64,000 nucleotides of DNA from JAHELQ01 sp965603365. Lineage in GTDB: Bacteria; Acidobacteriota; Aminicenantia; UBA2199. A program made the translations under genes and the position numbers. A model generated the notes under the pieces. The model was given only the letters and a program-made list of their open reading frames with translations, had not been told where the DNA came from and did not search any database. The stretch spans positions 42,235 through 106,234 of the forward strand of contig CBFDCR010000007.1 of the NCBI GenBank assembly GCA_965603365.1, given 5' to 3'. Shown piece by piece: positions 45,201 through 49,537 of the stretch. Every line of letters begins with the position of its first letter. Within the stretch, counting starts at the first letter, position 1.

Positions 45201-46080
45201 CATAGTCGAAGACCACCTCAAAGAGCCAGTCGGTGCGTTTTGATAAATCCTCCCCCAACTCCCGCGGTAAACCGGGATCGTGGGCCACCGGTGTCCTGTT
45301 GCCGTACTTGATCCGTTTCAGGCAGCGGTTTGCAGACCGGCTCTTATCCGTTCGATTCCGCTCATTTGCCTGGGATCGGTCGATCCCCGCCGAATCTTCA
45401 CGTTTGTATTCATAGTAGATGGCATTGCCTTTGTCGTCATAGCTCTCGCATATGAGCCAGCTAAAGACACGGGGCGAGCCTTCAGGTGCATGGGGGTCCT
45501 CGATCCTGCTGTCGCCTGTCCGGCCATAGACCGTGACAACGTTGTCCCTGGATATGGATCGCCAGTGGGTTTCATTTGTCCGGGTGTTGGTCCAGCGTTC
45601 GAGGCGGGCAAACAAACCTTCGCTGCGGGGGCGGTAGCGTTTGAGGCGGTAGGTATCGGTACCGATTGTCCTATCCGGTACGTCTTCCGCTACCCAGTCA
45701 CTGCCCTGTTTTTTGAGAACCGGCACCAGGTCTTCGGCGCCGGACAGGATGAAGGTGTCCGACTCATCTCCGTCCTGGTATTGAGGCAATCCTTTGTCCG
45801 TTTTACGGGTAATTGAGGGTAATGACAGGCTCCAGCCAAAGCCAAACAGGCCATTGCCTGAACCGGAGTCATAGGCGAGCGAAAGCTGCGGGCCAAAGCC
45901 GGAGCGTCCCGGGCTGGCCGCGATGGGCACGGTGATAGAGCCGGTGCCGGTCACCGGGTTGGCGGCGAACTTCTCACCAATGCCCCGGATGGCACCGCCG
46001 CCTTTAGGAAGAGAAATCGACGGGGCAGAGAATGTCTCTTGCCCGTCGGCATCTCCATTTGACTTCTTGTCTTCCGCCAT
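38362..46080 (-). CDS. TcB-TcC fusion: Rhs cocoon with C-terminal cargo
   Basis: 2572 residues. The N-terminal SpvB domain (about 15-350; SLPKGGGAIRGIGEKF, GWSLSLPSI) is followed by FG-GAP-like propeller blades with DLTGDGHADLF, DISGDGLTDLV and DIDGSGVTDII (about 540-700), the TcdB middle domains, then Rhs/YD repeats (about 1700-2250). The Rhs core ends with DPAGLVDGVNLFAFVRNNP and DPEG at 39217-39228, where the family self-cleaves to release the toxin inside the cocoon. Separate tcB and tcC genes are fused here. The remaining 285 residues are the variable cargo. It is first in the two-gene toxin operon, with a promoter at 46141-46169. Confidence 0.92.
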   Translation of the reverse strand: MAEDKKSNGDADGQETFSAPSISLPKGGGAIRGIGEKFAANPVTGTGSITVPIAASPGRSGFGPQLSLAYDSGSGNGLFGFGWSLSLPSITRKTDKGLPQYQDGDESDTFILSGAEDLVPVLKKQGSDWVAEDVPDRTIGTDTYRLKRYRPRSEGLFARLERWTNTRTNETHWRSISRDNVVTVYGRTGDSRIEDPHAPEGSPRVFSWLICESYDDKGNAIYYEYKREDSAGIDRSQANERNRTDKSRSANRCLKRIKYGNRTPVAHDPGLPRELGEDLSKRTDWLFEVVFDYGEGHYEELPADPEGRRFVQARLDPAQEWPKRQDPFSSCRSGFEVRTYRLCNRVLVFHHFPDELGVDDYLVRSTGFKYKEGPIASFITGVIQSGYKRQPDGTYLKKSLPPLEFQYSEAIIRDKVEDVDEESLENLPQGLDGAQYRWVDIDGEGLSGILTQQGGAWFYKRNVSALPVVGGDGKPQVVARFAPLERLATIPASTNLSEGSQQLMDLAGDGQLDVVELDSPTPGFYERSKDEAWQPFKPFVSLPTVSWQDPNLKFVDLTGDGHADLFITEDEAFTWYPSLAEIGFAAGETVRQALDEEKGPKLVFADGTQSIYLADISGDGLTDLVRIRSGEVCYWPNLGYGRFGARVTMDNAPLFDAADQFDQRRLRLADIDGSGVTDIIYLKGDGIYIYLNESGNRWAEAEKLKSFPKIDNLSSVLAVDLLGSGTACLVWSSPLPGHAHKPMRYIDLMGGQKPHLLIKTVNNLGAETHIHYAPSTKFYLADKEAGKPWITRLPFPVHVVERVETFDRISRNRFVTRYAYHHGYFDAAEREFRGFGLVEQWDTEAYAALTESRDFPTGDNIEASSHVPPVLTKTWFHTGTYLGRSHISDFFAGLLDANDTGEYYREPGLTDTQARELLLEDTVLPGDLTVDEEREACRALKGSMLRQEVYALDGTDKEPHPYTVTEQNFTIRCLQPRQDNRHGVFFTHARETIHYHYERNPEDPRVTHALTLQVDEYGNVRKSAAIGYGRRPGMSPLQGEDKNKQEQILMTYAENGVTNAIDLPLDDPDYDPDNYRIPLPCAVRTYEVTGLAPPGNASRFTFDELEKNDFEKLHTLQNVPYETPADYTKQRKRLIESLQTRYRKDDLTGLLAEGVLEPLALPGETYKLAFTPGLLDQVYARDSRNLLPSDPADILEGPGGNKGGYVDLNADGHWWIPSGQVFFHTDADVNDPANTAAEELTEARQHFFLPRKYTDPFKHSSIVDYEYDLVVITTRDALNNTVQAGYDYRVLQPDRMIDPNHNHTIVAYDALGMVAGTAVQGKIDGDGQAESGDNLDGFEPDLPPSLIDGFYSAADPHIPARDLVKDATTRIVYDMERFHKTRLAFPQEAGKWEPVFAATLVRETHVGDLKTGETTKIQINFSYSDGFGREIQKKSQAEDGPLVDGGPIVSLRWVGSGWTIFNNKGKPVRQYEPFFSQLEERRHCFEFGVEVGVSPILFYDPVERAVATLYPNHTYEKVLFGPWQQTTYDMNDTVAASGAQTGDPRTDPDIAGYVHEYFKTQPAAWETWHAQRRSGALGAQEQAAADKAAAHSDTPATAHFDTLGRTFLTVVHNKVVCPGHGQDGTEGKSQTRVELDIEGNQRGVIDAEGRVVMRYDYYMAGPEKSENGAAPNRIHQASMEAGERWMLNDVTGQPLYAWDSRDHRFRTAYDPLRRPIASYMGEGTGAELLVEQTVYGETRPDPEANNLRGQVLELFDQAGLVTSDDYDFKGNLLSSRRQLAEAYKTTLDWSAEVTLEAVTYTSCTRYDALNRPIQLIAPHSDQPGTNINVIQPGYNEANLLEQVSAWLNRSAEPTDLLDPATANLNAVTDIDYDAKGQRTLIDYGSGVRTTYEYDPLTFRLIHLQTRRGSEPLQGLSYTYDPVGNITHIRDDAQQTIYFRNKSVEPNAEYTYDALYRLIEATGREHLGQNNGAYNPPTPHSHNDAPRVGLLHRGDGSAMGTYLERYIYDAVGNFLEMQHRGSDPAHPGWTRSYAYNEASQLETAKQSNRLTSTTVGAVQETYSHDGDGYDPHGSMLKMPHLPVMEWDYRDQLRRTDLGGGGTAYYVYNADGQRVRKVWEKAPGLTEERLYLGGFEIFRRRNGAGTITLERETLHIMDDRQRIGLVETRTLDTTGGDPAPAQLIRYQLGNHLGSASLELDHQAQIISYEEYTPYGSTAYQAVRNQTETPKRYRYTGKERDEETGFYYHGARCYAPWLGRWSSADPAGLVDGVNLFAFVRNNPVNKIDPEGRNSKKPLYSDWFEEVVFFVFEGLEDFNKGRAASRKVTLDKAIFLIIQAYGEQAPSKGRPSLRHYRMFNIHPLMQWETDPGTGKSKIKRGPSGEMLVQPGQEAEGVAIDIIGQGEGPTNAERVKKDSPTFVYWSGRRSVSHTLEVLENRYSEGFKRLIDQEQLRGINKIRNALFIYAKMLQLKKYGTHEKYAEDLRDKIFYQVIRELRNWIDYRLEWTEKEYKRWGDIKKECVKLLEEERKKSSPDQRSVFSRKVLLEMALESRAKLRREKIWLTKLKEQLNSNR

Positions 46081-46140
46081 GAATTACCCTTAGACCAGCT
46101 TCCTTCCGATTCTTTTCGACCTTGCATGAGTTGCCATAGT

Positions 46141-46169
46141 AATATAGTATAGAAACAAAAATATGTCAA
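46141..46169 (-). promoter_or_regulatory. Predicted promoter of the Tc toxin operon
   Basis: On the minus strand: TTGACA (46164-46169), a 17-base spacer and TATATT (46141-46146), 61 bases before the TcB-TcC start. A second TTGACA copy lies 12 bp further upstream (46176-46181) inside a poly-T tract. Confidence 0.6.
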
Positions 46170-46213
46170 AAAAAATGTCAAAAAAATATTCTAAAACCAA
46201 ACCCTATAATTGT

Positions 46214-46231
46214 GCCAACAATTTTGTTGGC
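46214..46231. promoter_or_regulatory. Palindrome upstream of the toxin promoter
   Basis: GCCAACAA and TTGTTGGC separated by two bases form an 8-bp perfect inverted repeat, and the right arm TTTTGTTGGC recurs directly at 46237-46246. Its position between the toxin promoter and the divergent gene at 46384 suits an operator; regulator unknown. The rest of 46232-46370 shows no gene. Confidence 0.4.
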
Positions 46232-46383
46232 AACAGTTTTGTTGGCAGCGGCAAAGAGTACAATGCCCCCCTGGAAGTGGCAAAAGATGTTTTAAAGAAA
46301 ATCGAAAATTCCGCCCCATAGATGAAAAATAATACTTTTGGCTATACGATATAATATATATTTCATCTTTATGGAGGTTTGAC

Positions 46384-46662
46384 TTGCAAAAGGTCCTCAT
46401 TTCATTGCCGGATAATTTAGCTAGAAGTAAAATAATATCTGAGCTTATTGAAAAGGAGATTAAGCGTAGAGAAAAATCGTTGTATCAATGCGCCTGTGAA
46501 GTCGAAAAAGACGATGCTCTTAATCGGGAAATGGAGGATTGGAACATAACTGTTGGAGATGGAATCAGTGATCCAATGTTCAAGGGCGAACCGCCGCTCG
46601 CCCCTACAGCGCCCCGGCCTTTACTATTTGCCCACATCAGCCCGACTTTAAATGTTTCCTGA
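46384..46662 (+). pseudogene. Antitoxin-like gene with internal deletion and lost 3' end
   Basis: TTG start at 46384 with GGAGG upstream. The N terminus MQKVLISLPDNLA is joined directly to RSKIISELIEKEIKRREKSLYQCACEVEKDDALNREMEDWN; in related MazE/RHH-like antitoxins about a dozen residues, including the loop before RSK, lie between. After WNITVGDGISD the frame runs into a palindromic repeat (46584-46603) and an antisense receiver fragment, adding unrelated Pro-rich residues. No toxin partner follows. Interpreted as a remnant; loss of the middle residues is inferred from memory of the family. Confidence 0.45.
46584..46603. repeat. Short palindromic repeat
   Basis: GGGCGA (46584-46589) and TCGCCC (46598-46603) enclose a GC-rich loop. 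It lies at the point where the antitoxin remnant loses similarity and looks like a REP-type insertion. Confidence 0.4.
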
Positions 46663-46975
46663 TCCGGGCAACCAATTCTCGGTTGTCAAAAGGTTTAGTG
46701 ATATAATCTTGCGCCCCCAATTCCAGTCCCTTCACCACATTGTCCTTATTGGAAAAAACCGTCAAGAAAATAAAAGGTATCTGCCTTGTTGCCGGGTCCT
46801 TTCCCAGTTCATCCAGAACCTCATATCCATTCATTCCCGGCATCCGAATATCGCACAATATCAAATCCGGCAATTCCGCTTTAGCCTTTTCTACTCCCAT
46901 TTCCCCATTTCCTGCTGCAATTGGGTTAAATCCTTCAAGTTCAAGAATCTTACAAATATCCTCCCGTGAACCCAT
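46637..46975 (-). pseudogene. Receiver-domain response regulator lacking its N terminus
   Basis: 112 residues. The phospho-acceptor D42 (LILCDIRMPGMNGYE), the switch T (FLTVFSNKD) and the conserved K (YITKPFDNREL) are present, and the domain ends normally at KHLKSG. The first strand and acidic pair that should precede EDICKILELEGF are gone: upstream codons come from the dispersed repeat at 46989. Without the metal-binding Asp pair it should not be phosphorylated. It resembles a single-domain or PleD-like receiver. Confidence 0.7.
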
Positions 46976-46988
46976 ATCGTGGGGTGTC

Positions 46989-47021
46989 GGGGACGGAGGC
47001 TGTAAAGATGTAAACTCTTTC
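46989..47021 (+). repeat. Dispersed repeat, copy 2, at receiver-gene breakpoint
   Basis: GGGGACGGAGG followed by TGTAAA and ATGTAAACT, nearly identical to 11211-11243. In both places one boundary falls inside a broken gene. Confidence 0.6.
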
Positions 47022-47146
47022 CTTAAATCTCCCCCATCTCAAAGCAACATAATAAGATAAAAAAGGCAAAGGCGCGAAAAATGTGTTTAGCTGCCCCAGC
47101 TTATTCCAGGCTATCCAGGAAAATTTAGCCGGAAAATTGGTTGACT

Positions 47147-47542
47147 TTAAAGGTGAAGGAGTTGGAGTCCCTTAATGGATTCAAAGTGTTGGTCCAGCGC
47201 GAAAAGAGGTGCCTGGTGGCGTAGGCAGACCTGGGCGATCAATATGTCCATAGGGGGGATGGTAAGTCCTTCGGACCGCAGGGAGGCATCCAGGTCACCG
47301 GCTAGATCCCAATCCCGCTCGTCAACAGGAAGGCGAATCACCGCCTCCATGAGGGGCAAGATTTTTTTACGTTCAGAAGCACGAAGTCCCCGACGAATCT
47401 CAAACAGTACCGGTCCGCAAATCAATGCCTGGTCATCGTGAAGCAGTTGCCTGGTTTTCTCTGCAATATTTCCCGGTTTTCCCCTGAAAGCCGCAATCCA
47501 GACCGAGGTATCCACCATTACCGCCTCACTAGCTGTTCCCAC
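47147..47542 (-). CDS. vapC: VapC-type PIN-domain ribonuclease toxin
   Basis: 131 residues with a GTG start at 47542; GAGGAG is six bases upstream and overlaps the end of vapB. Catalytic acids are visible: D11 in MVDTSVWIAAF, E49 in FEIRRGL, D99 in PMDILIA and D117 in LDQHFE. The central helix LLHDDQALICGPVLFEIRRGL is typical. It should cleave tRNA or rRNA when released from VapB. It lies three bases downstream of the antitoxin gene. All active-site residues are intact. Confidence 0.93.
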   Translation of the reverse strand: MGTASEAVMVDTSVWIAAFRGKPGNIAEKTRQLLHDDQALICGPVLFEIRRGLRASERKKILPLMEAVIRLPVDERDWDLAGDLDASLRSEGLTIPPMDILIAQVCLRHQAPLFALDQHFESIKGLQLLHL

Positions 47543-47545
47543 TCT

Positions 47546-47785
47546 TTACTCCTCTAGGGAGATTTGTTCCAACCATCGGCCCCGCTCAAGATCGGCCTTA
47601 TCGCCGTTTCGGATGGCCTGTTCGTCTACCTCGATGTTACCCAATTGTCCTGCCAATAGCTTTAGTTTGGCCCGGCGGATCTGCTCTTGCACGGCACGGG
47701 CCACGGCTGCGGTCTTCGTATTGGCTTTGGAGTAACGCATCAGTTCGCTTACCAATTTTTCATCCAGGGTAACGGTTGTTCTCAT
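47546..47785 (-). CDS. vapB: VapB-type antitoxin
   Basis: 79 residues from the ATG at 47785, which has GGAGC seven bases upstream; an in-frame start five codons earlier is less well placed. The N terminus MRTTVTLDEKLVSELMRYS and TKTAAVARAVQEQIRR form a ribbon-helix-helix DNA-binding unit like VapB (DUF2191). The acidic C terminus (LERGRWLEQISLEE) would wrap the VapC active site. First gene of the module. Confidence 0.88.
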   Translation of the reverse strand: MRTTVTLDEKLVSELMRYSKANTKTAAVARAVQEQIRRAKLKLLAGQLGNIEVDEQAIRNGDKADLERGRWLEQISLEE

Positions 47786-47842
47786 GAATAGCTCCAACAC
47801 AAATAATACAATAAAATTGTGATATTTTCAACCACAAATCCA

Positions 47843-47867
47843 GGGAACAGACGAAAATTCCGTCCCC
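47843..47867 (-). repeat. REP-like imperfect palindrome
   Basis: On the minus strand it starts GGGGACGGA and ends TCTGTTCCC, an imperfect inverted repeat sharing its head with the dispersed repeats at 11211 and 46989. It borders the hairpin array. Confidence 0.4.
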
Positions 47868-48150
47868 TACTGTGGAGTAGGAAATCCTTGTTTGAGACAA
47901 GGAAATCCTCTTTTAAGGTGGGAAAGCGGAATTTAATTCTGCAAATCGGAATATAATGCGGTCAATCCTACTTAGAAGTGGGAAAACCTACTAAAAAATA
48001 GGAAAATCCTCTTTTAGTGCGGCAAATCCTCTTTTAAAGCGGGAAATCCTACCGGGAGGTAGGAAATCTTTGGGTGAAATAGACCAGCCTTGTTCGGAAC
48101 AAGGATTTCCTTCCGGTTGAAAGAAAATCCCTGTCCGAAACAAAGAATCC
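47866..48150. repeat. Tandem array of about 15 mini-hairpins, period about 20 bp
   Basis: Units of 16-17 bases, most starting CCT and ending GG, are separated by AAAT-like spacers. Perfect stem examples: CCTACT/AGTAGG (47866-47881), CCTTGT/ACAAGG (47886-47902), CCTACC/GGTAGG (48048-48063) and CCTTGTTC/GAACAAGG (48088-48104). CCTACTT/AAGTGGG (47967-47982) has one G-T pair. Other units have weaker but recognisable stems. Arm sequences differ between units while pairing inside a unit is kept. The array fills the space between vapB and the stop of the gene at 48165. Not a CRISPR: there are no long invariant repeats or unique spacers. Confidence 0.85.
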
Positions 48151-48164
48151 TGCTTTCTCCCCTT

Positions 48165-48689
48165 CTAGGCAGCTTCCCCGGTTTCCTCAGTCTCCGGGGC
48201 ATTGGCTGTCTCATCTTCGGAAGATGAAGCGACGACTCTCACCACCCTAAACCGTTTCCCCAATTCTTTGGCTATGGAACTGGCTCCGGGTATATTCGCC
48301 CGGGCGGCATTCTTGGTGTGATGGTAAAAAATCCTGGCCGAGCTGTAAGCCTCCGATCCTACCAACGCATACGTGTCGCCGAGTTTGTCCACCAACGGCA
48401 CCAGGTGATGCATTATGCTTTGAAGCTGCCTTGCCAGGTCCGCATCTTTTTCAAATTCTGCCATATCGAGAAATTGAGGGACTAAGCCGGGATTCTTCGA
48501 GGCGTATTCATACGATTTGTCGATGAATTCAACTGTCTTTACTCCAATACCCGGCATTGCCAGCTTTTCCTCGGCGGGCAGGGTGACGGCAAACGGAATC
48601 ATGGATTCGATTGCCTTGATGCTGTTGATAACGGACTCACGATCTTCGTCACTCGGTGACGCTGAAATTAAATTAAAATTTACACTCAT
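48165..48689 (-). CDS. Conserved small protein linked to the hairpin array
   Basis: 174 residues, AAGGAGC before the ATG. No named domain. It opens MSVNFNLISASPSDEDRES and is predicted all-helical. Recognisable conserved-looking segments are IPFAVTLPAEEKLAMPGIGVKT, LVPQFLDMAEFEKDADL, DTYALVGSEAYSSARIFYHHTKNAARANIPGA and ELGKRFR; the tail is acidic and disordered. I associate this pattern with an uncharacterised family of about 170-180 residues found in scattered bacteria, from memory only. The central YHHTKNAAR segment and basic KRFRVVRVV patch could bind nucleic acid. The hairpin array begins 14 bp after its stop. Confidence 0.7.
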   Translation of the reverse strand: MSVNFNLISASPSDEDRESVINSIKAIESMIPFAVTLPAEEKLAMPGIGVKTVEFIDKSYEYASKNPGLVPQFLDMAEFEKDADLARQLQSIMHHLVPLVDKLGDTYALVGSEAYSSARIFYHHTKNAARANIPGASSIAKELGKRFRVVRVVASSSEDETANAPETEETGEAA

Positions 48690-48867
48690 TTATGGCTCCT
48701 TATTATTTTTAAATTCTTTTTTAGTGACACATAGGGTGGAAAATAGGTATTTTAAAAAACAAAATATATTATTTAAAAAAATATGTTTTAAAATATTCGG
48801 CATAGGATACATTATGCATGTATAGAGTAAAATGTCAAGAAAAAAAATGAAAAAAATAGCCGGGAGG

Positions 48868-48896
48868 TTGAAAATCCGGTAAAATCAAGTTATATT
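48868..48896 (+). promoter_or_regulatory. Predicted promoter of the XRE-type regulator
   Basis: TTGAAA (48868-48873), a 17-base spacer and TATATT (48891-48896), 29 bases before the ATG. The stretch 48690-48867 is AT-rich and shows nothing else definite. Confidence 0.5.
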
Positions 48897-48925
48897 GTAT
48901 TTTATAAAAAAGGAGGATTGCTATA

Positions 48926-49375
48926 ATGATCACAAAGGAAGCTAAGTACCGGGACATCGGCTGGCAGCTAAAGGCCATCCGGAAAGACCTGGAAATGACC
49001 CTGGATGCCGTCAGCAAGGAGACCGTGATGTCCCGCAGTTACCTGTCCGATTTTGAGCGGGGGTTCAGGCTGCCTACAGCCAAGTATCTAAAGTATTTAC
49101 ACGACCGGCATAACGTGAATTTAAACTACGTATTTGGCAGCGACGGCCGGAAGTTCCGTCCGACACGGGATGAAGCCGCACCGGAATTCGGTCGGTTCCG
49201 GGAGGAGGTGGATGACCTGCTTCGTTTCATGGCCGAGATCCCCCACACCCTCTACTCGGTGCTGGGGTTTTTTAGCGAATACAAACTGGTGAACAAAAAA
49301 TTGATCGAACAACACCGGGCTGAAAAACAGGACCAGGATATAAAGGAGAGAAAGGTGGCAACCCTAAAACATTGA
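48926..49375 (+). CDS. XRE-family helix-turn-helix regulator
   Basis: 149 residues with AGGAGG upstream. Residues about 10-70 form a cro/CI-type HTH (IGWQLKAIRKDLEMTLDAV, SRSYLSDFERGFRLPTAKYLKYL). A C-terminal helical part of about 60 residues (FREEVDDLLRFMAEIPHTLY) ends in a basic tail. It is transcribed divergently from the small protein gene at 48689 across a 236-bp AT-rich gap and may regulate it. No phage or conjugation genes are adjacent. Confidence 0.85.
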   Translation: MITKEAKYRDIGWQLKAIRKDLEMTLDAVSKETVMSRSYLSDFERGFRLPTAKYLKYLHDRHNVNLNYVFGSDGRKFRPTRDEAAPEFGRFREEVDDLLRFMAEIPHTLYSVLGFFSEYKLVNKKLIEQHRAEKQDQDIKERKVATLKH

Positions 49376-49508
49376 ATGAATAGAAAGTTTCCTGACTCTG
49401 ATGTTTCGATTTTTAGACAATGAGGTTTGGCCGGGTACATTACGGCCACTTTACGACTTTTTCCACAATTGTTTATTGTTTTGTGAAAATGCGTTTTTCG
49501 CCACTTTC

Positions 49509-49534
49509 CCACAATTTGATTTAGTGGATTGTGG
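49509..49534 (-). terminator. Stem-loop just after gyrA
   Basis: CCACAAT (49509-49515) pairs with ATTGTGG (49528-49534) directly downstream of the gyrA stop. On the gyrA strand no T-run follows, so it may stabilise the 3' end rather than terminate. The rest of 49376-49508 has no gene. Confidence 0.35.
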
Positions 49535-49537
49535 CGT

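Noticed and set aside
46191..46400. Cys/His-rich minus-strand frame upstream of the toxin operon
   Set aside because: The Cys codons come from the GCCAACAA palindrome and its direct repeat; it also overlaps the toxin promoter.
47866..48150. Hairpin array considered as CRISPR or as a repeat-coding gene
   Set aside because: No invariant repeat with unique spacers of 30 bp or more and no cas gene; all frames contain several stops.
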